Assembly (NCBI GenBank): GCA_034620365.1
Contig: JAQGEQ010000040.1
Location: 62,001 to 126,000 of the forward strand
Reading direction: 5' to 3'
DNA length: 64,000 nt
Source of the DNA: Pegea sp. RAD2-039
Taxonomy: Eukaryota > Chordata > Thaliacea > Salpida > Salpidae
The position numbers and the translations under genes were made by a program. A model generated the notes under the pieces. That model had not been told where the DNA came from and ran no database searches. It was given only the letters and a program-made list of their open reading frames with translations. Position 1 is the first letter of the stretch, and each line of letters begins with the position of its first letter. Positions 24,974-36,602 of the stretch are shown here, piece by piece.

Positions 24974-27900
24974 TTTATAGTCAAAGCTTATCAAATGTTT
25001 CCTAAAAAATTTAAACCAATTTGTTTCTGTTTAGATGTAATCATAGCTAGACTTGATAATTAAAATCTAATCAATAACTTAATATTTTAAACTGCAGCTT
25101 GAATTCTAATCTCTAAGTTTCAAAAAAACAACTTAATCAAGTTAGACAAGTTAGTAGCTTGTTATTCCACAACCTTACATGAAATCTAAAACGGACTATT
25201 TTTATAACTCCTCAAGTTCACTTATCAAATTTATGTTGACAGCCTTTTTCTTGTGAATGTTGGATATAAATAAATTATCAGGTTGATCATCTCTTATCAC
25301 TGTATAAATATTTAAAATATAGAAAAAAAAAAATAAATAATAATACTTCATATTCAGAATTGATAAAAAATCTTAAAAGATTTTATCAATTTTATAAAGT
25401 TTTTCTTCAAACATAAATTAACATCTTTAGAAAAAAAATAATTTATCACATCAATCATAAAACTTTCATCTATGACTTGTTGCAAAAATGTTATTTTCGA
25501 TTCTAAGCCGTTAAGTTTGTTATCACAGCAATACATAAGATAATATATAAGCATTCAAACTACTTTGGTAGTTTAAAAAATTCTCATATCAAGTCTCAAT
25601 CGATGTTTTCATAAAAAATAGTTTTTTTTTTAAATTATACATTTTCATCCCATTTACACTCAATACACTATTGGCAATTTATTTCAACTATTGCAAATAT
25701 TATAATGAAAGATGAAATTATCGCACACAAAAATCTACTTTTATAACTTTATAGGAAACGCACGTAGCCAAAGTAGACTATTTAATTCATATAGCAATAT
25801 CTTGATTAGGTAAACAACTCAACATCAAGTTCTACACCAACGTCGTAGGTGTGTTCACGTTGTCTAAGCTCAAATGAAAGTATTATTATTAACGGTTGTT
25901 ATATACTGACTTCATGAAAAACAGTCTTGAACTTTGGTAAGTAGTTTTCTATAAACTAACCTTCCTTCTGTAAATAATTCTCTTATCTTTTAAACAAAAG
26001 CTTCAGGCTAAATTAATAGACAAACCTACATTTGAATACATTTAAAGCATCCAATAAATACTTAAAATTTTTCAATTGAAAAACTATCAAATAAGACTTT
26101 TGCTGACAGAAAATTAATAAGAAGTAAAAATAAAATGTTTTCCAGGTACTTGTTATTGTACTTTATTGAGTCTATAAGTTTACATTTATTTTTTGTTTTT
26201 AAAAACTTTCTAAATTTTATTTTTAGCCAAAGTTATCACAAAAATAATCTTGATTTTAACTGTTAAATGAGACAGCTATAATAAACAAGTTTGATATTGT
26301 ATATCCTTCATTTTATAAATAAAGGATCTTTATCTTGTTAGATTTCTAATTATAAATTAATAAAACAATGTAAGATTTATTTTTAGATCATTTTATTTTT
26401 CACAATAAATTTAAAAGATTCATTTCAAGTTGCAAGCTTTAAAATTAAACAAAATTACAACTGTTCTTTAAAACTAAACAATATTTCCCTTTTCTTCTTT
26501 AAATTTATCTTTTTGGGAGTAACTTTTAAAACTCTGCTTTTGATTTGTCATAAAATATATTCGGTTTAGTTCAGCCTTAAAACAACAAATATTCACTGAA
26601 GTGCTAATGTTTATTATTATTTAAATTATTAGACCTAATTGACCAAAATAAAACAAAAATTTTAATAACTAAATCTAAAATATATAGGTCAGCTATTATT
26701 AAATGATCATCCAAATTAAGATTTTATGCAAAATTACATTCCAAAAAATGGTTTTTGAAATATTTTAGACAAATTTAACACTATTTATTTGAATCATGTT
26801 CTTTTAATGAAATCAATATTCGACATTTATACAAGGTCTTTTGTTACTTTTTATAAAATTTTATTTACCACTAAATATTTATCTAAATGTAAAACCAGAT
26901 AAAAATATTAACGTATTCCGGATCATTAAAAACAATGGTGAGTGCATGCAATTATCAAATTTAATTAGGAACTTAAACATTTGCTTGTTCCTTTTGACTT
27001 CTATGTTTAGGCAAACTAGAGAAAAACTTAAATTTAGTTGGCAAAAAGACTTTGTAAGACTTTATTAAGTTAGTATTTGTTAATTTCTCTTAAATAAATT
27101 TAGAAAAAAAGTCTTAACTTCTTCTAAAAATGAAACAAAATTTTTAGAACTTAAACTTTTTTGTAACGTTTGGACATTTCAATTTCAAAGTTAGAACTTT
27201 TATCTAAAAGGCTGTTTTTGAAAAAGCAAAAAGTTTGATGAAAAATAACAACTGTTAAATATGATAAAAAGTTTTTTTTTTTATCAGATAACTTGATGAT
27301 TGAGAGTTAGCTTGGCTTGTAAGACATAAAAGAGGTCCAGAGATAAAAAACATGTTTTGAACTTAAAGTAAAAGTCTTTGAGCAAACAACGGCCACATAA
27401 GAAAATAACAAAAAAAGTCATTTGAATGGATCAATGGTAAGATCATTTTAAGAAAACAAAAATACGGAAACTGTATTTATAAAATCACTTTCTATATTTA
27501 ACAACTTTCTAAAATCAAACAACCTTAGATTGGAATTGACAATCGGCTGTTGTCAAATATAATAAGAAAAAAAATTAGAGACAAAACAAAATTTTGAAAT
27601 GTTTTAAGTTTTGTTTTTAGTTTTCTAATATTATTCAAAGAAATTTCGGTGAAAAAGTGAAACACAAAATTAACTTCGTTGTCGTTTTCACCATTCAACT
27701 GGTACAGGTTACGTCAAGAATGTGTTAGCTTAAAACTTACTGAAGTACAAAATTGAAGATGTAAAAATAGCATTGTTAAGAGTCTATTAGATTTAATCTG
27801 TTTACTTAATGCATGTAAAAAGTTTCTAGATGCAGTGACGTCATAACAACGTCAACTGAGTGACAACAGCGCCTCTACTGCCAATCACTGAAGCGTAAAT
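24974..27900. other. Intergenic stretch upstream of the ADAMTS-like gene
   Basis: About 2.9 kb, AT-rich, with short open frames only (the longest about 75 codons, low-complexity). The promoter of the minus-strand ADAMTS-like gene must lie at its left end, but I see no clear TATA box. A TGACGTCA palindrome lies near the far right end at about 27836. Confidence 0.5.
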
Positions 27901-28263
27901 ATTTCGCTGTATTGATTATCTACCCGGCAAATAACAACTTGGCAACAAATTTTGTTTGAATAAGTTTTTAGGTAATTTTCGTTTTGATGACAAGTTCAGC
28001 TTGTTAGTGCAGACTGCTCTAAATAATCTCAATGCTGACTTTAATGACTTTTTCATATTCTTCTTTTCAATATAAAAAAGTTTCAACTGGAAATTTTTAA
28101 TCAATAGATTAAATCTTCATCAAGTGAATATCAAGATCGGACATCTACATTGGATACATCTTGAATTTGTAGTTTTGTATTTCCTAGAAGTATTGTCATT
28201 TTACCAGACTCACAGACCCTTTCTATCAGGGTTTTTATAGGGAATTTTCCTTGTCACTAATAT

Positions 28264-28341
28264 TTGCCCACCTGGGATCGAACCTGGAACCCCCTACTTG
28301 GTAAGCAGGTTTGGTAACTGCTTCGCCACACAGGTGGACAA
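28264..28341 (-). tRNA. tRNA-like element (degenerate tRNA or SINE head)
   Basis: On the minus strand a cloverleaf can be drawn. The acceptor stem TTGTCCA pairs with TGGGCAA. The anticodon stem CCTGC/GTAGG encloses loop TTACCAA, anticodon ACC (a glycine codon reader if real). The T arm is CCAGG-TTCGATC-CCAGG, with one A-A mismatch. The D arm is poor and position 8 is C instead of T. Anticodon ACC is unusual for animal tRNA-Gly, which normally uses GCC, TCC or CCC. I favour a tRNA pseudogene or the 5' part of a tRNA-derived SINE over a working tRNA. Confidence 0.45.
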
Positions 28342-28718
28342 ACTGTGTGCGTATTGGTAATCTTCTTGACAAAAAGCTGCACCATGCTACCATTTTTGTC
28401 GGAATTTAACGACTAACCATCGTATCTTTGAAGAGATTCTTTGTTGACAAATTTCGACAAGTTAAGGATTTTGCCGTTGTTGTTGGCAACATTTTTTTCA
28501 AATTTCTCTATACTATCTAACTTGAAAACATTTAACTGAGGAATAAAAACATCCTTATGCAAAATAAATATGTGATTTAAAACTACAAAATCCGGCACCC
28601 TTTTGTAAACTCTTATACTTTTTATCTTTAACTAACAAAAAAAGTTAAACTTTTACGTGCTGCTGTAGTTGGTAATACTGTAACAGTACATTTCGGAAGT
28701 ATCTTAAAAACACAACTA
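28342..28718. other. Intergenic stretch next to the tRNA-like element
   Basis: A minus-strand open frame of 61 codons (28413-28598) has protein-like composition but no recognised family and no clear splice partners. I do not call it a gene. Confidence 0.3.
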
Positions 28719-31120
28719 TTTTTTTTTAATTATTAGATTTTATTTCTTATCATTTTGATAGATCAGTTATTACACTTAAATCAAAAACTAATGACTAAAG
28801 AACTTTTAATCATAGAAAAACAAATAAAGTTGAAAACAATTTAAACTTTATGGGGTAAAACATAACTGCCTCAAATTAATTTTGCGGCGTTGTTGATATT
28901 TCTCAAGATATTTGTTGCTACATCCTTAGTGATTGATTTTTTGGAAAAATGTTTCTGCGACCTCATTAATTCAATATCTTCCCTGTAATTTTCAAAATGT
29001 TTGTTAAATAAACCTCTACTATAGTCATAACCATGACTAAGTTTGAAATAATTGGTAAATTTTACAAACTGTTCTGTAACTGTTTTGTATCTAGAAAGCA
29101 AGTTTGGCATTTTATGCTGTTCATTAATAACAAAAAAGTTCAATATCTTAAACCATTCAGTTAAAAGGTAAAAGTGACCCCTTGCCCAATTCAAGCCACA
29201 ACAGAAAGTATTAATATCAATAAAAAACTCTTCTAGCTTCTTCAAATCATTTGAACTGAGCGATCCTATGCAGCAAAGGATTTGTAAAGTTTTAATTATT
29301 TCTTCTGTGTCTTGATAGCAGTTAAATTTGTAGATTAAATAATCAATTTTCTTTGATTGCTTCATTTTGGCTTTGCAATAGTTGAAAAGACTCAAAAACA
29401 ACGATAAAGAAAGTTTAGGTGTAAAAGAATATTTTTTAGCTTTAAGAAGGTGTTACAGATATTTTTGGTTCAAGTTCGTTTCCTGGTGGTAATTTGATTT
29501 GTTTTTCTTTAAGAAAAAAAAGGATACTACAGGAATTATGGTAAAAATCAAGAACATAATATGAAGATAACACTGCCCTTTCAATCGTATCTGTGATTTG
29601 CTCCCAAGCCTGTGGTACAACTGTATGAAAATATTTTTTCCTCTTTTTTTCTAAAATTGTCCTTCTTATTTTGTAGAATTCCCTTAAAATTTCACATTTT
29701 AACATATTGATTTGGTTGGCATTATGAAAATGTACAACCAGATAAAAAATGTTGGATTCAATTTGTTGAAAACTTGGAGTATCAAAAATATTGTTAATAT
29801 CTGAATTCAATAAAACATTTTGAAAGTTTTTCGTTAACCACACTGATAATTCTTTATGAATATGACCTTTCATAACAAGAATTATGTTCAGGATTAACTG
29901 GGTAGTTTTTCCAAAAGTAGCCTTTTTATAAAAATCAGAAAGCTTGGATAGTTCATCCGCCAAAAATACTATTAGCTTGAAATTGTCTTCTATAACTTTA
30001 CATTCAGTGTAAGAAAGAAAATTACTTTGTTTTTTGCTATCTAAGAGATAAAAATCAGAAATAATTAACTCAAAAACTTGTGACTGAAAATTTACAATTT
30101 TTTCGAACTTTATTTGAGAAGCCTTCTTGGAATAATGGCTGACAATTTTAGTTGAAATTAAAGCATTTGAGCAAATACCCAATGAGTAAAATGAAATGTT
30201 GAAAGAAGTAATTCGTACTTATACTTATCGATCGTAAGAGAAAACTTTTCTAAAAGTAAACCTTCAACAATGTAAATACATTGTGAACTTTGTTTAGTAA
30301 CACCATTCTTGTCATCTGTTTGACAGAATAATAGTAGGTCATGGAAACAACAGTCACCATCATATTTACCAGCTGTAATTGATAAGGTCGATGGCATTTT
30401 ATAGATTTTCCAAAAAATAACAAGTTACAGACAACATTATCTAAGAACAAAAGTAGTTTGTACTGATAATGCATTGTTGATTTAAATTTAAACAATTCAT
30501 CTTTAGTTTTTTTGAAAGTGAGAGTTGCTTAACGATTGATTTTAATTTGTCATCTACATCAACTGTTTCATTCACACTTTCACCATTAAGTAACGCTCTT
30601 GAAGTTAAGTTATAAAATGCACAAAAAGCCAAAACTCTTGCTTTCCAAAAGCTTCCACGCTTATTATGCTTATTAGCAATAATAAGATAATGTTTTAAAA
30701 ATTCGAGACAACAAAAATGTTCCTGTGAAAACTTGATTTTTTTTCTTTAGATATCCAAGAAGAAAAAACAAATTAGCAATTACTTTTTCATACTCTTCAT
30801 CTTTAACTTGGAAATCCTTCAGTTTTGATACATATAGTTTGTTACCATTTAAAGAAAGTCAGAAAACGTGTTCACTAACTGCTAACTTTTGTTCTTTCAA
30901 TACTTTTCCAACATCTTCAATCTGACAATTAACTTTAAAACTAGTTTGTTCAAACATTTCATCAGGTAAATGTTTTCTGGCGTTTGCTATCAGATCGAGT
31001 TTAGCTACGTAGAACCAATCTTCATCTACAACGATCTTTTTTAAACATGTAGAATAATGATGCAGCTTTGTCACTTTTATTTTTAAATAATTTCCACCAA
31101 ATTTACCATTCTTAAAGCAC
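28719..31120 (-). pseudogene. Processed pseudogene of an unrecognised ~750-aa protein
   Basis: Minus-strand coding-like sequence runs from about 31120 to a stop at 28871 with no introns, unlike every other gene here. It is broken at least by an in-frame TGA near 30859 (reading resumes in the same frame as LSLNGNKLYVSKLKDF), a frameshift in an A-run near 30745, one between about 30440 and 30397, and others near 30170 and 29440. The open parts are 28871-29401, 29442-30182, 30158-30397, 30441-30632 and 30859-31074. After the last stop come AATAAA (28739-28744) and nine A (28719-28727) in transcript sense, as expected of a reverse-transcribed mRNA. The product looks like an intracellular, helix-rich protein without signal peptide or membrane segments. 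I do not recognise the parent. Confidence 0.65.
28739..28744 (-). terminator. Poly(A) signal of the processed pseudogene
   Basis: AATAAA on the minus strand, 127 bp past the last stop and followed 11 bases later by an A9 run. Together they mark the fossil 3' end of the inserted mRNA copy. Confidence 0.5.
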
Positions 31121-32834
31121 TAAACAAAGTTAAGATGATTCATTAAATGAAAACTCTAATAGTATAAGAAAGAATAAAGTCAATGTAATATAAAGTAATC
31201 TATATCAAGTTTTACGATATTATATTGTAAAAAAGTTTTTATTAGTGATTATAGGGCTCCTAAACAATTAGCTATTGATGTTTTATTCATGAATACATTA
31301 AATGTAAGCAATCACGTCTTATGGAATTTGTAAAAAGAAAACTTCTGTCATTGAAAATTGAAAAAGTACAATATAAATGAAGAAGATGTAAGTAATTACT
31401 GTTAAGAAATTATCTGAACCTTAATTTTATAACTTAATTCGAAAGAAAGTGAGAGATTTTGAAGAGATTTGACGTTTTAATTATTGATTATAGTTGAAAA
31501 ACATATTATACAGCTTGAATATATTAACTAAAAGCTAGTTTTCAGTCATAGTAGATTCATCTGGTTTGAAACTGTAACTATTCAAACTTGTACTTTTTGA
31601 TAAAAATATATTCAAAATAGCAGATTAACTCTAGGTAGTCTAATATACAAAGTTTTCGAAAAGTCTTTCAAACGCGAAGAATAAGAAGTTTTTCAACCGA
31701 TTCAGCATTCCTAGAAAATTATTAAGTTCAAATATATCAATTCGACTTTCAATTGTTAAGATACGAGTGTCGATGTATATTTTATTGAAAAGATTTACTT
31801 TATCATTCTTCATGTAGCTTTTGAGAGAATAAATTCAATCTTTAAATGATTGTTTATTTGAAATCGAGGAAGTAACTGATTTGAATAAAAAGTTATCAAA
31901 GAGTTTCTGGATTTGTAGAACATATAGATATAAAATATATAATCTTTTTCTTGTATAATATTCTACAAATTTTATGATCGAGTTAATTTAAAATGAAATT
32001 TAAAAGGTATATTAATTTAACATTTATTTTAACAATTTTATTTAATCAGCTTAAACAAAGCTTTAAAATATTATTCGATAATATTGATTTTAATTATGAG
32101 TATTAACTCATTAAAAAGCCTTTTTAGAAAAAACCTGTTGCTAACGATAATAAAAAAGAATCACTTAACTTGCTTCTTAGATGTAGTCAACTTAAACAAG
32201 TGTTTGTGACAAAAAAGATATATGTAGCTAACAGATAAATAAAAATGTAAAATATTCAATTAAGCTTTATAAAATCTAAATTACAATTATGTGAGTTATT
32301 TTACATGATAGTCTTCAAGAACTCCCAATCACCATTACATAAATTTTCTGTACAATTTGATTGAATTTATGCTGAGGAGGTTTTGGAAGTCAAAGTGATA
32401 AATCGACTTAACCGAATTGTTTAATATTTGGTTCTATACGTTGAATTTCAACTACCATTAATGATATCACAAAGCAAAGTTTATGTTACTATGTTTAAAA
32501 TGTTTTTTATTGCTTACAAGTGAAGTTTCAGAAAAGGCATGAATATAAACTTGATTATTTACAGTTTAAATATAAGCTTACAACTTAATACTGTATAAAA
32601 TTTAGAGGTATTTGTATTATAAAAAGCAAAGATTTCACTAAAATAAGTTAAAGCATCTACAATAAATTTCAAACCTCAATAGGGGGAAGTAAAAGAATTT
32701 AATTATTTTAGGGAAATGAAAAACGTAGAATAATTTGATAGTTTTGGCTAAAGTAATAATTTTTAAATAAAGATTTAAAAATCTTTTAAAACAGTAAAAG
32801 AAACTATAATTCAAAATTTGATTTCAATTTTAAG
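31120..32834. other. AT-rich intergenic stretch
   Basis: No gene, RNA or repeat recognised. Only short open frames. Confidence 0.5.
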
Positions 32835-33690
32835 CAAATAACTTAATTTGTTTTACAAAGAGAGAAGTATTCTGATATTTGCTTAACTACGTGCAAAAAT
32901 ATTGTTTGTTTTGCTAAATGCAACTTGTAAAGCATTTGAAATTAAGTTGAACAAATATCGGGCAAAAAGTTTCTTTACTTAAACTCGATTCATGAAAGCT
33001 GACTTTAACTTCCTAATTTTTTGAAAAATCTAGAAGAACTTTTTGTCCGGGTGATCTGATGTCTTCTTATCCAAATTTTAGTTAAAATGAATATTAATAA
33101 ACTTTCTAGTTGTAAGCACAGATTTTTATTATTGAACAAATTTCCTTTGAAACGAAATAACTATGAATAATCAGATAAGAAACTTGCAAGTAAATTGAAA
33201 CTCTGAAACAAATTTGTTACAATGTATTTTATAGTTTGAATTGAGAATATTACAAATTAAAATGTTGTTTATTGAATTGCAATAAAAATAGTTTATTGTG
33301 GGTATACTCCAATTGAAATATACAACAATTTAGAATTAGTAGAAGTTGAATACAATCTGACAAAATTTCATTTACAGCAGTAATCAAATAGTTAATTTTT
33401 GTTTGATAATTTTACCTTTAGTTGAAGTTGACCAAAACTAGGTTGATTGTAATATAATAAGTTTACCCAAAGTGAAACTCATAAGAATTAATTACTTTCA
33501 ATTCATTCACTCTCATCAGATATCAATAGTTTGATAGGAACATATAGAACTAAAATCTTTAATGAAACAACTTTACTGAGTTTCATGTCGCGAATTTGGT
33601 ATTAACAATTAAGTTTTTAGTTTTATACACACCTTCAAGTTAATTTTAAAATATATTTTTTAATTAATGTTTCGGTTATATATCAGTATC
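32835..33690. repeat. ~860-bp inverted repeat, left arm
   Basis: The reverse complement of 47795-48665, a few percent diverged with small indels. The pair encloses about 14.1 kb holding peptide gene A and CBM14 gene copy 1. The arm ends within about 30 bp of where homology to the right-hand duplicate (54376 onward) begins, so both rearrangements share a breakpoint region at about 33690-33720. Confidence 0.8.
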
Positions 33691-34372
33691 ATTTAATTAT
33701 CACTTAAAGCAAACGTTAAATGATAGCTACAAGTTTGCCAAACAGATTTTTCATATGTCTTTTCTGCTTTAAAAAAATGAGATATCGAAAAATGTAAAGT
33801 TTTGTTAAACAAATTAATTTTACTACATAAACCAACCAAGAAAAAATCAATATTTCAAGATCTTATCAAAGTTTCATTTAATTAGAGAGTTATTGAAAAC
33901 CATGTCAAGAAGTTATTATGATTTGTTTTCTAAAAACATTTCAATTAATCAGCAGCTGATAATGTTAAAGTTTTTCCTTGTCACGTATACTTGTTTTTCC
34001 CAGTACATTGTTTGTTACCTGAAGTGAAAGCTTTAAAGGAAGCAAAACAAACTCGATTGCTAATAATCAGTAAAGAACACGTAGTAGAAGGAAGTAACAA
34101 GCTTTAAAAGCTGGAACTTTTCATTTTATTCAACTACATTTGTAAAGGTATGCAAACAGATGATTACTTTGTGAACTATTCTCGTGATAGTTATTAGCAT
34201 TCTGTCTAATTAATATAAATTTAGTTTGATAGCGAGAAAAAAGTTTAAACCATTAAGTTTAATAATTAATATCATTTTATTAATATCTATAAAACTTTAA
34301 ATCTATTACATAAAACATAAGACACTAACAAACATATCATTTCTCAACAGAGAAAAATTCAAATATCTCAAG

Positions 34373-35109
34373 ATGAACGCCAAAATACTTTTCATGTTTA
34401 TTGCTGTATGCTTTGTTGCTTCTTCAGAGGCTGGTTGGGTTCGTCATTTGTAAGTGATATGACTTTTATATTAGCTACTAAAACTTAATATTTCTTAATA
34501 ATAAAATCAAATGATAATATAATATAAATTAAAACTTATCGAAAGCTTCTTTGTTACAATTTCTATATGATTTTAATTAATTTGTTTAACATGATGCTTT
34601 TTGCAGTGTCCGTCATGCATGGAAAGGAGTCAAACATTCAGCTCTTCATACTGCTGTTCACTACCTTGGAGATGAACAGGTAGATTGAAAATAGTTTGAA
34701 AATTTTGCAAATATCAAAATTTATTTATAGGGATATGATCACGATCAATATGAAAAGACATTGGTGTCATTGTTGAAAGAATTAAGTGATCAAGTTGGAG
34801 AAACAGATGCTCGTATGTTAGTTACTGATATGGCTCGTTATGTTGAAGCTACAAACTCAGGTTTGAATGAATTGTTGATAAACTGAATTTTTGAAGAATT
34901 ATTATAAAGTAAAAGCAAACTTGTTTCCAATTTTTGGTTTTAATGTAATTTCAAAAGCTTTTCATTTATACCATAAGTGACATCTATTATATTTCTAAAA
35001 ATATTATAATGAGCAAATATTTGACTTTAAATTAAAACTTATAGAATCGATGAAAGACTCTAACATAGATGAAGGTCTTCTTCAACTTGACACTGATCTT
35101 TCCAACTAA
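34373..35109 (+). CDS. Secreted histidine-rich amphipathic peptide precursor, gene A (antimicrobial-like)
   Basis: Four exons (34373-34449, 34607-34679, 34731-34860, 35045-35109), GT-AG borders, 114 residues. Residues 1-20 form a signal peptide ending S-S-E-A. A predicted mature peptide follows from G21-W22: about 27 residues, no Cys, five His, several Arg/Lys, hydrophobic residues at 3-4 spacing as in an amphipathic helix, ending in L-G before D-E (a Gly that could give amidation). The remaining ~67 residues are acidic, as in precursors that neutralise a cationic peptide. This layout is known from amphipathic antimicrobial peptides of tunicates, fish and arthropods; I cannot name a family. 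It faces the CBM14 gene tail to tail. A membrane-active or antimicrobial role is inferred from composition. Confidence 0.85.
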
Positions 35110-35238
35110 TCAAAGTGAAACGATCTCTGGAAGACTTGAAAAATATTGACTAACAAACTTTATTTTCTTAAATCTTATTATTATCATTTAAACTGAGCTT
35201 TATTTTTATGTTGTAATAACAGAAAAGTAATTTGCACA

Positions 35239-35244
35239 AATAAA
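35239..35244 (+). terminator. Poly(A) signal, peptide gene A
   Basis: AATAAA 130 bp after the stop; the same hexamer in the same context occurs in copies B and C. Confidence 0.7.
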
Positions 35245-35259
35245 ATATTATAGTAAAAA

Positions 35260-36530
35260 GCAAACTGAATTTTTCTTGGTTTAATAACTTCTTTCATTGG
35301 GTGTCAGTTTTAAAATCAGCACAATTATTTTTCTAAATCTTTCAAAACCAAGCAACCTTGTCTACCTAATGATGAAGACCTTCGACTCAAATGATCCGTA
35401 GTTATCTAAAATTCTTATTAAATTATATGTGCGTCCAATTCTTTAATGCATTGTCAGTGCATAAGGAAATATCAAGTTGGTAATAGAAAAACTTTGAATT
35501 TGTTCAGGCAGCATTTACGAGGTTAATATGCAGGAAACAATATTAAATATGATAGTTATAAACATCGAATCACTTTCTTAATTTAGGATAGTTTGGAGGT
35601 TCAATGAACTAAATATGATTTAATTCTCATCTTTGAAAATTATCCACAATTTAGTTCGCTTTAAGTTTGATGATTTCGTTTCTATTAGTCTTTCCCTCAA
35701 GTTATATCAATTCAGACAACACACATTACACCTTGATAAAACCATATAACCTCGTACATTAAGCAAGGCAAATTACTTTCTCATACTGCACAATTAGAAG
35801 ACTAGTAGCAGTAGATGATATCAGTGTGTTTGTGTATGCAGATAATATCAAGTTATTATCTTGCAGACCTGGAAATTTCAAACTGCACTACACACTGTAG
35901 AAAACTGGTCTACGAATTAACAGCTCAGAATCCAGCCCACAAATTTTGAACTTCTAACTTTCTCCTGTAAATCAAGACTGAATGAAAAGTTGACAACAAA
36001 CTAACTTGGTGAAAACGTTCGTTCAACTTAAATTTCTGAATGAGTTTCACTAATCTTCTTATTTTTTATTTATATGGATCACAGCTATTCACCTCAAAAG
36101 TTAATGATAAAAATCACAAATATCTTTAAGTATTAAACACTAAATCAGTTTTTATAAAATCTTTCTGAAAACAAGTCTTTTTGATTAAAACGTGTCTTAA
36201 TACTTTTTTGTTTTAAAAGGTTTGAGATTTTGGTATGATCTTAATAAATCTGAACAATTTCTGATCAAATAAATTACTTGGTGAGTCCATTTTAAATCAT
36301 GATAGATGAAGAATCCAAGGTTTTCATTGACTTATATCGGAAGATTTTATTGTCGGTGCTTATTCTTGTTTATTATGAAGAATGTACAAGACACAGATTT
36401 CTCATTCAGCGGGGTTTTCAATCTAATTTGATTTTAACTTCAGAAGCATTGAAAATAAATAACAAATTGTTTTTGATAATCTTTCTGACATAAAACAAAC
36501 TTTACATTTAGATGCAAGAATTCGTTTTAT
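35260..36530. other. Spacer between peptide gene A and CBM14 gene copy 1
   Basis: Non-coding as far as I can see. A 64-codon open frame (36299-36493, +) is broken by a TAA in the duplicate at about 56.7 kb, so it is not a conserved gene. About 300 bp here (roughly 35641-35940) is missing from the right-hand duplicate but present in the inverted copy. Confidence 0.6.
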
Positions 36531-36535
36531 TTGAA

Positions 36536-36541
36536 ATCAAT
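36536..36541 (-). terminator. Poly(A) signal, CBM14 gene copy 1
   Basis: AATAAA on the minus strand about 60 bp past the stop codon at 36603-36605. Confidence 0.65.
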
Positions 36542-36602
36542 TTATAAGAGAAATATTTGTCAACAATGATTAGAAATCATTTGTAAGAAATTGCAAAATC
36601 AG

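Noticed and set aside
28871..31120. Endogenous viral gene cluster (intronless open frames in a row)
   Set aside because: The frames are continuous pieces of one protein separated by frameshifts and followed by AATAAA and an A run; no viral motif was seen.
34373..35109. Naming the peptide genes as a known tunicate or arthropod antimicrobial family
   Set aside because: Only the precursor layout and composition match; I cannot confirm sequence homology to any named family.
36299..36493. 64-codon plus-strand open frame downstream of peptide gene A
   Set aside because: The duplicate at about 56.67-56.86 kb has a TAA in the same frame, so it is not conserved.
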